NCBI RefSeq assembly: GCF_027594785.1
Contig: NZ_CP075584.1
Location: 3,162,001 to 3,226,000 of the forward strand
Reading direction: 5' to 3'
DNA from: Cryobacterium breve
GTDB lineage: Bacteria > Actinomycetota > Actinomycetes > Actinomycetales > Microbacteriaceae
Length of the DNA: 64,000 nucleotides
A program made the translations under genes and the position numbers. The notes below the pieces were generated by a model. The model was not told the origin of the DNA. It saw nothing but the letters and a program-made list of their open reading frames with translations, and made no database searches. This document shows positions 55,937 to 64,000 of this stretch, in pieces (within the stretch, counting starts at the first letter, position 1; each line of letters starts with the position of its first letter).

Positions 55937-57192
55937 GCGATCCGCAGCCGGTGTCGGTCGTCGTAGGCGTCGGCTCCGTCGGCTTCATCCGCGGAGCACG
56001 GCTCGAGCAGGCCCCGGTACACGTCGAGCAGAGCCCGCGCGCTGCGCGGCCAGTCGAGGCGTTCGGCGCGGGCGCGGGCGTCGACGGACAGTCGGTGGGC
56101 GAGGTCGGCGTCCCCGAGCAGGGTCGTGATGGCCGCGCCCCAGGCCTGCGGGTCGCGGGAGGCGAGCACGATGCCGGTGTCACCGTCAAGCACGGCCTCG
56201 CGGAGACCGCCGGACGCCGAGGCGACGACGGGGACGCCGCTCGCCGCCGCCTCGAGGGCGACCAGGCCGAACGTCTCGGAGTGGGAGGGGATCAGCACGA
56301 CCTTCGCGTCGCGGAATAGCGCTGCGAGGGCGGTGCGGGTCTGCGGGCCGAGGAATCGTACGTTGTCGGCGACCCCGTTCCGGTCGGCGAGCTCGCGGAG
56401 CCCATCGATATAGCCGTCGAAGTCGCCGGAGGCATCGCCCGCGATGATGAGTTCCGGCCGGAGTGCTGTGGGGACCGCCGCGATCGCCTCGACCGCGAGG
56501 TCGAGTCCCTTGAGCGGCTGCAGGCGGGCGGCGACGATCGCGTAGCCGGGGCCTGTGGCGCGGATGCCGGGCGCGGGGTGGAAGAGGTCGGCGTCGACGC
56601 CGGGCAAGACCACGAAGATGCGCTCGGGCGAGCCGCCGAGCCGGGTCACGATCGTGTCGGCCTCGGCGTTGCTGATCGCGACGAGGGCGTCGGATTCGCG
56701 GGCGAGCCAGGCTTCGCCGCGCATCCGCCCCGGCGACTCCGGCCGTTCGCCGGCTGAGAGCGGCGTGGAGGGATCCGCGGCGATGCTGTGGAAGCTCTGC
56801 ACGTGCGGGATGCCGCGGCCCTGGGCGAGGGGGAGCGCGGCCATGCCGGAGAACCAATGGTGCGAGTGGATGACGTCGTAGTCGCCGAGGGCGGCCAGGC
56901 GGACCCGGAATTCGTCGATGACTGCCTCGTGCGCCCCCTTGCTGATGGGTGCCACCGGCCCGGCCTGGAGGAAGCGGAGGGTGAGGCGCGGTGCGAGGAC
57001 GACGGCGTCCGGCAGCGTGGGCGAGGACCGGCGGGTCAGGATATCGACGGTGTGGCCGGCCGCGGCCATGGCCTCTGCCTGCTGGCGAACCACGACGTTC
57101 ATGCCGCCGGCGTCCCCGGAACCTGGCTCGTCACCCGGCGACGTGTGTAGGGAGACGAGAGCGATGCGGAGGAGGGAGGCTGCAGGGGACAC
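55933..57192 (-). CDS. mshA: D-inositol-3-phosphate glycosyltransferase
   Basis: This 419-residue GT4 enzyme catalyses the first committed step of mycothiol synthesis, joining GlcNAc to inositol 3-phosphate. Family marks are SLHTSPGDEPGSGDAGGMNV, YDVIHSHHWFSGMAALPLAQ and the donor-site segment IPSHSETFGLVALEAAASGV. Mycothiol is limited to actinobacteria, which anchors the taxonomy of the window. The start is a GTG at 57192. It is the first gene of a pair with the MshB-like deacetylase. Confidence 0.93.
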   Translation of the reverse strand: MSPAASLLRIALVSLHTSPGDEPGSGDAGGMNVVVRQQAEAMAAAGHTVDILTRRSSPTLPDAVVLAPRLTLRFLQAGPVAPISKGAHEAVIDEFRVRLAALGDYDVIHSHHWFSGMAALPLAQGRGIPHVQSFHSIAADPSTPLSAGERPESPGRMRGEAWLARESDALVAISNAEADTIVTRLGGSPERIFVVLPGVDADLFHPAPGIRATGPGYAIVAARLQPLKGLDLAVEAIAAVPTALRPELIIAGDASGDFDGYIDGLRELADRNGVADNVRFLGPQTRTALAALFRDAKVVLIPSHSETFGLVALEAAASGVPVVASASGGLREAVLDGDTGIVLASRDPQAWGAAITTLLGDADLAHRLSVDARARAERLDWPRSARALLDVYRGLLEPCSADEADGADAYDDRHRLRIA

Positions 57193-57319
57193 CCGAGAAT
57201 CTTAACGCAGTCGCCTGAGCCCGGCCTTTACGAACGCCACAGTCGTCCTCACGCCGGCGGGGAGTCAATGCGGTGTTTCGGACGGGCTTAATCTGAAAGA
57301 GAGGCCGGCGCGGGGTTCA

Positions 57320-57347
57320 GTGACTGAAACCGTCATTCACCGGAAAC
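57320..57347 (+). promoter_or_regulatory. Possible GlnR-type site upstream of glutamine synthetase
   Basis: GTCAT-N6-GAAAC (57332-57347) fits one half of the GlnR box (gTnAC-N6-GaAAC), and GTGAC lies 12 bp upstream, a weak partner. A TAGATT -10 follows at 57369-57374. The match is suggestive only. Confidence 0.3.
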
Positions 57348-57433
57348 ATCCTCGCCACGCGACCTCCCTAGATTTAGGCGCATCCGAATCCGCACCTAGT
57401 CGCGGAGCAGCACGCCGTAGCAAAGGGGTATTC

Positions 57434-59613
57434 ATGAGTGGAAACAGCGCCCGCCGTCAAGCGATCAGGGACGTAAGGGCTTATGTTCCTCCGGCCCCGA
57501 GCTACACAGCGGCCGAGACGCCGGGAGAGATCTTCGGCGAAAACGTCTTCAGCAAGGTCGTCATGCAGAAGCGGCTGCCGAAATCCGTCTACAAATCCGT
57601 GATGGCCACGATCGAGCACGGTGCCAGGCTCGATCCCCTCGTGGCGGATGCCGTCGCATCCGCAATGAAGGACTGGGCGCTCGAAAAGGGTGCGACCCAC
57701 TACGCCCACGTCTTCTACCCGCTCACCGGGCTGACCGCGGAGAAGCACGACAGCTTCTTCGAGCCCGTCGGCGACGGGACGGCCCTCGCCGAATTCGCGG
57801 GCAAGACCCTCGTGCAGGGCGAGCCCGATGCGTCGAGCTTCCCCAACGGCGGCCTGCGCAACACCTTCGAGGCCCGCGGGTACACCGGCTGGGACGTGAC
57901 GAGCCCGGCGTACGTGCTCGAGAACCCGAACGGCAACACCCTCTGCATCCCGACGGTCTTCGTCTCGATGACCGGGGAAGCACTCGACCACAAGACTCCG
58001 CTGCTGCGCTCGCAGCAGGCGATGGGCGAACACGCCGAACGCATCCTGCGCCTCTTCGGACACACCGACCCGGCCCGCATCGTCTCGTTCTGCGGCCCCG
58101 AACAGGAGTACTTCCTCGTCGATCGGCACTTCTTCCTCGCCCGCCCCGACCTGCTCAACTCCGGCCGCACCCTGTTCGGCGCCAAGCCGCCCAAGGGCCA
58201 GGAGTTCGACGACCACTACTTCGGCGCCATCCCCGAGCGGGTGCTCGGCTTCATGATGGACACCGAGAGGGAGCTCTTCAAGCTCGGGATCCCGGCGAAG
58301 ACCCGACACAACGAGGTCGCCCCCGGCCAGTTCGAGATCGCGCCGATGTTCGAGCGTGGCAACATCGCCGCCGATCACCAGCAGCTGCTCATGACGACCT
58401 TCAAGTCCGTCGCCAAGAAGCACGGCATGGCCTGCCTGTTCCACGAGAAGCCCTTCCAGGGTGTCAACGGCTCGGGCAAGCACGTCAACTTCTCGCTCGG
58501 CAACAATGAGCTCGGCAGCCTGCTCGTCCCGGGGGACAACCCGCACGACAACGCCCAGTTCCTGGTCTTCTGCGCCGCCGTCATCCGCGCGGTGCACAAG
58601 TACGCCGGACTGCTCCGTGTCTCGGTCGCCTCGGCGACCAACGACCACCGCCTCGGCGCCAACGAGGCACCGCCGGCGATCATCTCGATCTTCCTCGGAC
58701 CGACCAGCTCGCCGACGTCTTCGAGCAGATCGCCCAGGGCCCGGCAACCTCGTCCAAGGACAAGGGCTCCATGGTGATCGGCGTCGACACGCTCCCCGTG
58801 CTGCCGACCGACCCGGGCGACCGCAACCGCACGAGCCCGTTCGCGTTCACCGGAAACCGGTTTGAGTTCCGTGCCCCCGGCTCGATGCAGACCGTCGCAG
58901 GGCCCATGGTCACGATCAACACGATCATGGCCGAGTCCCTCGACTACGCGGCGACCGAGCTCGAGGCCGCCGTCGCCGGTGGTGTCGACTTCGACATGGC
59001 CGTGCAAAGCCTGCTCACCCAGATCATCACCGACCACGGTGCCGTCGTGTTCAACGGCGACGGCTACTCGGACGCCTGGCCGATCGAGGCGGAGAAGCGC
59101 GGGCTTGCCAACCTGCGCACGACCCTCGACGCTTTGCCCGAACTCATCACCGAGTCCGCGCTCGACCTGTTCGAGAAGTACAAGGTCTTCAACCACCGCG
59201 AGATGCACAGCCGCTACGAAATCGGCCTCGAACAGTACGCGCTCACGATCGGCGTCGAGGCGCGCCTCACGCTCGAAATGGGGGCGACGGTCATCCTCCC
59301 CGCCGCCGTGCGTCACCAGACCGAGCTCGCGATCAACATCGGCGCCCTCGCGGCTGTCGGGGTCGAACCGGATCACGCCGCACTGAGCGAGGTGTCCGCC
59401 CCGATCGCTGCCCTCCGCTCCTCGCTCGCTGTGCTGCGCAATGCGCTGGCCGGCGAATCGGAAGAGACCGCACTCGGCGAGGCCGAGCACGCCCGTGACG
59501 CGCTGCTTCCGGCGATGTCCGCGGTGCGTGCCGCCGCCGATGCGCTCGAAGAGATCGTCGCAGACGACCTGTGGCCGCTCCCGACGTACCAGGAGATGCT
59601 CTTCATCCTGTAA
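57434..59613 (+). CDS. glnN: Glutamine synthetase type III (GlnN, frameshifted as written)
   Basis: This protein of about 725 residues is much longer than type I or II glutamine synthetases and has type III landmarks: [91 protein letters not shown] and [20 protein letters not shown]. Phase is lost at 58697-58702, where two extra bases or one missing base separate IISIFLG from [11 protein letters not shown]. The rest reads [27 protein letters not shown] precedes the ATG. It assimilates ammonia as glutamine. A strong hairpin follows the stop. Confidence 0.92.
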
Positions 59614-59623
59614 CGAAAGCGCA

Positions 59624-59670
59624 CGCAGATCCGCCCGGTCAGCCAGTTCGGCTGATCGGGCGGACCTGCG
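59624..59670. terminator. Bidirectional hairpin terminator
   Basis: Two 21-nt arms (59624-59644 and 59650-59670) pair around a 5-nt loop with only two non-Watson-Crick pairs. It separates the convergent glutamine synthetase and sulfur-transferase genes. Confidence 0.85.
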
Positions 59671-59696
59671 TCATGGCCTGGATCAGTCGTGATCCG

Positions 59697-62238
59697 TCAG
59701 ATGAACAGGGTGGTCGTGGACTCGGCCGCCTCCCCGAGGAAGGTCGCGACGCCGCCGAGTTCGACGTCGTCCATCAGGTCGGTCGGAGCGATCCCGAGAA
59801 GGTCCATCGTCATGGTGCACGCGATCAGGCGCGCCCCGCCGGCCTGCGCGGACATGATGAGATCGGGCAGCGACGAGACCGAGTTGTCCCGCATGACCTT
59901 CTTGATCAGTGCCGCGCCGGCGCCGAGCATATTCATCTGCGAAAGCGGCATGCTGCCTGCGCTCGAGGGCATCATGGTGGCGAACATCTTGTCCATCAGC
60001 TTGCGTTCCCGCTTGGGTGGGTCCGTGCGGCGGAGGGAGTTGAGCCCCCAGAACGTGAAGAACATCGATACCTCTTCGCCCATCGCGATTGCCCCGTTGG
60101 CGATGATGAAGGCGGCGAGCACCTTGTCGAGGTCGCCGGAGAACACCACGAACGAGGTCTTGTTCGGTGCCGGCGGGCTCATGATGCCGACGGATGCCGA
60201 CGGCCGGGTCGCGAGCACGGCACCGCCCTTCCGCATGGTCGCGACGTAGCCGGGGCCCTCCGGCGAAATGGCGACGAGCTCGTGTCCGTTCCGCCTGGCC
60301 CAGGCCGGAGCGTCACTGGCGAACCCGGGGTCGGACACGTGCACGACGACCTCGTCGCCGGCATCCAGCGTCTTCATCTTCTCGGACAACTTCATGATCG
60401 GGCCGGGGCAGGCCAGTCCGGAGCAGTCCAGGTCGACCTGCACGCCGGTGCCGTTGGCGAGTAGCGCGGCCTGGGCGGTGGCCTTCGTAGCGGCGGCCGT
60501 GAACTCGGCGGCTTCGGCGTAGGCAGTCATAGGCAGCGGGGGTTCGTCGCTTTCGGGCTCGACCTCGTGCCACGACCGGAAGGTGTCTGACCCGCCCGAG
60601 AGAGTGGCGACATCCGTGAAGCCACGTTGCACGAGCGCGCGGTAGGCGAGGTAGCTGCGGAACCCGACCGCGCAGTACAGGCGCAGTGGCCCGGTGCGGT
60701 CCCAGAGTTCGCATTCGAGGCGGATGCTGCCGAGAGGCACGTTCTCGGCGCCCGGCAGGTGCCAGATCGAGAATTCCTCGGGGGTGCGCACGTCGATGAG
60801 CCGCGCCCCGGCGGTCGCTTCCGGGTAATCCTGGGCGTACCAGAGGGTGAGATCGCCGCGGAGCACGTTGCTCGCGACGAAGCCGGCCATGTTCACCGGG
60901 TCCTTCGCGGAACCGAACGGGGGAGCGTACGCGAGCTCGAGCCTCCTCGAGGTCGTAGACGGTCTGGCCGCCGCGGAGGGCGGTCGCGAGCACGTCGAGG
61001 CGCTTGTCGACGCCGTCGAAGCCGGCGGCCTGCGCGCCGAGGATGCGCCCGGTGTCGGGGGCGAAGAGGACCTTGAGCCTGCATCATTGCGGTGCCGGGG
61101 TAGTAGCCGGCGTGGCCGGAGGGGTGCACATGCACGGCCCGATACGGGACCTCGGCGGCGAGGAGCCTGCCGTTCGGTCGCGCCCGTGCCTCCGGCGACC
61201 ATGTCGAAGATCTTCACGATGGAGGTGCCCTGAGTCGAACGGTATTCGGTGTTGCGGCCGCAGATGTTCTCGGCGGCGACCCGGGCTTCGCGGTTCGCCG
61301 GTCCGGCGAGCGGGGCCAGCCATCGCCCCGGGAGCACGGTGTGCGGCGTTTCGACGGAGTCGCCTGCCGCCCAGATGTGCGGGTCGGAGGTGCGCATGTG
61401 CGTGTCCACCGTGATGCCGCCGCGGGCGCCGAGCTCGAGCCCGGCTGCCTTCGCGAGCGTGGTGTTCGGGCGCACCCCGGCGGAGAGGATCACCAGGTCG
61501 GCCGCGAGGACGGTCGAGTCAGTGAGTTCGACGTTGAGTCCTCCGTCGGGGCGGGCCGCGAACGCTGCGGCCGCAGTCGACAGGTGCAGGGGTGATGCCG
61601 CGACTGCGGAGGTGGTGTTCAACGGGGACGGACATCTCATGGTCGAGGGGCGGCAGGATCTGGTCGCTCATCTCGACGACGTCGACGAGGGCGCCGCGGT
61701 GCTTGAGGTTCTCGGCCATCTCGAGGCCGATGTAGCCCGCGCCGATCACGACGGTGCGCACGGGCCCCCGGGCGCCCGTCGCGGCGAGGGCGATCGCGGC
61801 GTCCAGGTGGGCCTTGATGGCGTCCATGTCGCCGATCCGGCGCAATACGTGAACGCCGGCGAGGTCGATCCCCGGCAGGGGCGGACGGAGCGGTTCGGCG
61901 CCGGTGCAGAGAGCCAGTTCGTCATAAGGTTCCTCGTAGCTGCGTCCGCCGTCGACCTCGCGGACGGTCACCGTTTTCGCGGCACGGTCGATCCCCAACA
62001 CCTCGTGACCGACCCGTACATCGATGTCGAGGGACTCGCGGAGGCTCTCCGGTGTCTGCAGGAGCAGGCGGCTACGATCCGCTATCACTTCGCCGACGTG
62101 GTACGGAAGTCCACAATTCGCGAAGGAGACGTGATGACCGCGTTCGAGCACGACGATTTCTGCGAACTCGTCCAAGCGGCGGGCGCGGGCGGCGACGGAT
62201 GCACCGGCTGCTACCCCGCCTACGACAACGATCTTCAT
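59697..62238 (-). CDS. CoA-disulfide/persulfide reductase fused to rhodanese, TusA and DsrE-like domains (four indels as written)
   Basis: In order: a CoADR-type flavoprotein (KIVVVGGVAAGASVAARARR, active Cys in VSFANCGLPYHVGE), a rhodanese domain (LIDVRTPEEFSIWHLPGAEN, catalytic Cys in LYCAVGFRSYLA), a TusA domain (VDLDCSGLACPGPIMKLSEK) and a DsrE2-like domain (FVVFSGDLDKVLAAFIIANG, LIACTMTMDLLGIA). Phase breaks at 61589-61592 (G run one too long) and at 61166/61167, 61078/61079 and 60942/60943 (each an extra base in an AGCT); repaired length is 845 residues. Such fusions reduce and relay sulfane sulfur as persulfide. The promoter carries a CsoR/CstR-like operator, in line with sulfide stress control. 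Confidence 0.9.
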
Positions 62239-62282
62239 GGGGGTGCCTTTCGTCGGCCGGGACAGCGATTCGGCCGACCCGG

Positions 62283-62300
62283 CATATACCCCCATGGGTA
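62283..62300 (-). promoter_or_regulatory. CsoR/CstR-like operator and -10, sulfur-transferase side
   Basis: On the minus strand TACCCATGGGGGTAT (62300-62286) runs directly into TATATG (62288-62283), a -10 sequence. The 15-bp operator is the exact reverse complement of the copy at 62359-62373. G/C-tract sites of this form are typical of CsoR/CstR/RcnR-family repressors. Confidence 0.7.
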
Positions 62301-62358
62301 ATTGGGGGACTGATTCTGACACTACACCCGCGGGATATCGCGGACCGTGCACTCTAGA

Positions 62359-62376
62359 TACCCATGGGGGTATAGT
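62359..62376 (+). promoter_or_regulatory. CsoR/CstR-like operator and -10, Cys-rich peptide side
   Basis: TACCCATGGGGGTAT (62359-62373) overlaps TATAGT (62371-62376), a -10 sequence, with a GAAGGAG ribosome-binding site 20 bp later. It mirrors the other operator 58 bp away, so both divergent promoters are built alike. Confidence 0.7.
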
Positions 62377-62406
62377 GAGTGCTTTCACTCACGAAGGAGC
62401 CTGCCG

Positions 62407-62574
62407 ATGTGCCACGCCAAGACCTGCAAGACCTGCGGGAAGACCACCTGGGCCGGCTGCGGCCAGCACGTCGACCAGGTCATGCGCGGCGTGCCGAAGT
62501 CGCAGCGCTGCCCCGGGCACGAGAACGAACAGGCGTCCGGTGGCTTCCTGTCCCGGCTCTTCGCGGGCCGCTAG
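62407..62574 (+). CDS. Cys-rich small protein, divergent from the sulfur-transferase fusion
   Basis: This 55-residue protein starts MCHAKTCKTCGKTTWAGCGQ and contains five cysteines (C2, C7, C10, C18, C35) and four histidines, with a CxxC pair, which suggests zinc or persulfide binding. The C-terminus is basic and ends FLSRLFAGR. GAAGGAG lies 7 nt upstream of the ATG, and a -10 overlaps a CsoR/CstR-like operator. I recall similar short uncharacterised proteins in actinobacteria but no assigned function. Its shared control with the sulfur-transferase gene points to thiol or metal stress. Confidence 0.8.
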   Translation: MCHAKTCKTCGKTTWAGCGQHVDQVMRGVPKSQRCPGHENEQASGGFLSRLFAGR

Positions 62575-62751
62575 CCTGTGCTGATTCCTTCCTTCCTGCC
62601 CGCCGTCGGAGATCATCTGATCACCGTGGGACAGTGCCTTTTTCTTGCCCTCTGACCGGCCTGTCCGGTAGCGACCTGCATCCACTAGGGTTCTGAATAG
62701 GACCGCGGAGAAGCGGGGGCACAACGGTGCCACAATCATCGGGGGATTGAT

Positions 62752-63846
62752 ATGCGTGCTCGAATAAGTGCCGCTGCGTGTGCCATGGCTTTGACAGGGC
62801 TGGTTCTGCTTTCCGGCTGTGCGGGCCCTGGGTCAAGCGCGCCAGGCGCCGGTCCGGTCACCGAAGTCGCAACCACGACTCCGACGCCGACCGCTTCCGC
62901 GACAGTGCCCGCCGGGCAGACCCGGCCTGCCGGTGTCTTCGGCGGCACCTGCGCCGCAGTTTTCACCGTTGACGAAGTCGGCGCGGCCGTCGGCGCGGCT
63001 GTTGCGAGTTCGGAGACGGCCAGGAACGTCTTGCTCGCGGGGGATCCCGCCTTCGCCGCCGTGCCCGCGCGGGGCGGTATCGATTGCCTGTGGTCCGAGA
63101 ATGAGAGTCTCACGGGCGCCTACGTCGCTGCCGTCGTTCTGGCCGCTGCGTCAGTGAAGAACGTTCACGCGGATGAGGTCTCCTGCTACGGAGCAGACGT
63201 ACCCGACCCTGCTCAATCCGGATCCTGTCGCGTCAGTGCCACCGTTGGGGGCTACTGGCTGAGCGCAGTCGTCCACACTGCGGTCGGGACGATCAACGAC
63301 GATACTCGTACCGCAGTTGCGACACTTCTCGCCACGTTCTCGGGTCGTGCACGGGCCGCGGGCACGCCGGTGACCGTTGTGACTCCGAGTGGCGCCTGGC
63401 AGCGAGAGGATTGCGCCACACTGTCGGATGCCGCACACGTCACGGACGCCATTTCCAGTCCCGGACTCACGGTTCTTTCGGGAGACACTGCCGGCGGCGA
63501 AGCCGCCCAGGGGCGTTACTCGGCCCTTGAGAGCGCCGGCGTTTTCGCGTGCAGCTGGTCTCAGTCGCCGACTCCGACCGGCCAGATTGGATCCTTCAGC
63601 ATCATCCTGCTTCCGGGTGGGTCCTGGGCTCAGGGGGATGTCGCGCTGAAGACCGGGGCCAAGGTCGTGTCAATCTCCGGGGTCGAGCGTGCGACCCGGA
63701 TTCCAAATGAGGGTGGCGGCTATACCTTCGACGTGTTCGACGGAGTCAACTGGCTGCAGCTCTCCACCAATGCCACCACAGAGTCGGATCTGGACCGGTT
63801 GACTCCAGCGATCCCGGCCCTCGTGAATGCTCTCAACGCCGCGTGA
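62752..63846 (+). CDS. Secreted lipoprotein of unknown function
   Basis: This 364-residue protein begins with a lipoprotein signal peptide (ISAAACAMALTGLVLLSGCA, lipobox LSGC), followed by a Thr/Pro-rich linker. Two similar halves follow, each opening with a Cys-containing segment: GTCAAVFTVDEVGAAVGAAV and REDCATLSDAAHVTDAISSP, each with a later CLWSEN or CSWSQS motif. Paired cysteines suggest a disulfide in each half outside the membrane. I do not recognise a named family. GGGGG lies about 8 nt before the ATG. A hairpin terminator follows. Confidence 0.8.
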   Translation: MRARISAAACAMALTGLVLLSGCAGPGSSAPGAGPVTEVATTTPTPTASATVPAGQTRPAGVFGGTCAAVFTVDEVGAAVGAAVASSETARNVLLAGDPAFAAVPARGGIDCLWSENESLTGAYVAAVVLAAASVKNVHADEVSCYGADVPDPAQSGSCRVSATVGGYWLSAVVHTAVGTINDDTRTAVATLLATFSGRARAAGTPVTVVTPSGAWQREDCATLSDAAHVTDAISSPGLTVLSGDTAGGEAAQGRYSALESAGVFACSWSQSPTPTGQIGSFSIILLPGGSWAQGDVALKTGAKVVSISGVERATRIPNEGGGYTFDVFDGVNWLQLSTNATTESDLDRLTPAIPALVNALNAA

Positions 63847-63868
63847 GCAGCTAGCGCGACGGAGATAA

Positions 63869-63895
63869 CGCAGGGCCCCTTCTCAGGGCCCTGCG
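63869..63895. terminator. Bidirectional hairpin terminator
   Basis: A perfect 10-bp stem, CGCAGGGCCC with GGGCCCTGCG, and a 7-nt loop lie between the lipoprotein gene and the convergent partial gene at the right edge. Confidence 0.85.
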
Positions 63896-63908
63896 GCGCA
63901 TGGTCTGG

Positions 63909-64000
63909 TCAGTCGCGGTTGGGTGGTCCGGTGAGGACCTGGTGGGCGCGGTGTCGGTTCGGTGGCCGCCAGAGCCGCTGCGGGTCGATGAGTCCGGGAG
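63909..64000 (-). CDS. HNH endonuclease/DUF222 protein, C-terminal tail (runs off right edge)
   Basis: The minus strand is open from the right edge to a TGA at 63911-63909 and encodes LIDPQRLWRPPNRHRAHQV then LTGPPNRD. A tail of this kind (Trp-Arg-Pro-Pro, then basic residues) is frequent at the C-terminus of DUF222/HNH proteins (13E12 repeat family), which are abundant in Microbacteriaceae. Only 29 residues are visible, so the call rests on that tail and on its position before a shared terminator. Confidence 0.5.
   Translation of the reverse strand, partial: PGLIDPQRLWRPPNRHRAHQVLTGPPNRD

Noticed and set aside
6785..61167. Programmed ribosomal frameshifting as the explanation for the AGCT insertions
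   Set aside because: The sites occur in three codon phases, share no slippery heptamer or downstream structure, and affect unrelated housekeeping genes. The only common feature is the tetranucleotide.
63853..63867. GCGACGGAGATAAC, resembling one arm of the palindromic element
   Set aside because: There is no second arm nearby; it is probably chance.
1..64000. CRISPR arrays, tRNA or rRNA genes, prophage genes, transposases
   Set aside because: No regularly spaced repeats, cloverleaf with a GTTCRANNC-like arm, rRNA conserved blocks, or phage/transposase protein motifs were seen on either strand.

Overview
This is a GC-rich actinobacterial chromosome segment, most like a member of the Microbacteriaceae. 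Supporting signs are MshA (mycothiol synthesis), a CarD-type regulator, an HNH/DUF222 protein tail, stand-alone NnrD, several genes that appear to start on leaderless transcripts, and strongly C/G-ending codons. The family assignment is an inference. I see no rRNA, tRNA, CRISPR, prophage or insertion sequence. No stretch over about 300 bases lacks a gene.

Layout, left to right. 1-8.2 kb: two CNNM/CorC membrane proteins, an Old Yellow Enzyme reductase, NnrD, a polar amino-acid ABC importer, a GT87-type mannosyltransferase and a thiamine-binding protein. 8.2-14.6 kb: an MFS exporter, a sensor kinase/membrane protein/response regulator operon, and a DUF4389 membrane protein. 14.7-23 kb: metX, an autoregulated TetR gene, carD, a MarR-like gene, metY, an alpha/beta-hydrolase fused to a LuxR domain, a thioesterase, an SDR and a butanediol dehydrogenase. 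23-31.7 kb: a propionate island in two divergent arms, with prpE, a DUF485 protein and an ActP-type symporter on one side, and a GntR/FCD regulator with prpD-prpB-prpC on the other; palindromic operators lie between them. 31.7-38 kb: a phosphoribosyltransferase, an S51 peptidase, ung, a GNAT enzyme, a SRPBCC-like protein, and an MMPL exporter divergent from its MarR regulator. 38-48 kb: fur-katA, an SDR with a small HExxH protein, a flavin disulfide reductase, an enoyl-CoA hydratase, an arginase-fold protein, and pspA with a TPM-domain partner. 48-57 kb: a glutamine amidotransferase, an M20 peptidase, a hybrid histidine kinase, a DGPF/ECF-sigma pair and mshA-mshB-like. 57-64 kb: type III glutamine synthetase, a four-module sulfur-transfer flavoprotein divergent from a Cys-rich peptide with mirrored CsoR/CstR-like operators, a lipoprotein, and the tail of a DUF222 protein.

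The most striking feature is in the sequence itself. Fifteen otherwise well-conserved genes are broken by 21 small indels, and 14 of these are the same event: one extra base at the centre of an AGCT inside [CG]AGCT[CG]. When the asymmetric hexamer GAGCTG is hit, the extra base is always a pyrimidine on that strand. This is not random decay. A sequence-specific reading or consensus error, perhaps caused by base modification at AGCT, is the likeliest cause, so the broken genes are annotated as probably intact CDS and the indel positions are given. A real mutational process at AG^CT is the more exciting but less likely alternative.

Other points worth following: a patch of foreign codon usage covering exactly the kinase core of the hybrid histidine kinase, a dispersed 85-87 bp palindromic element, and the divergent sulfur-stress locus.
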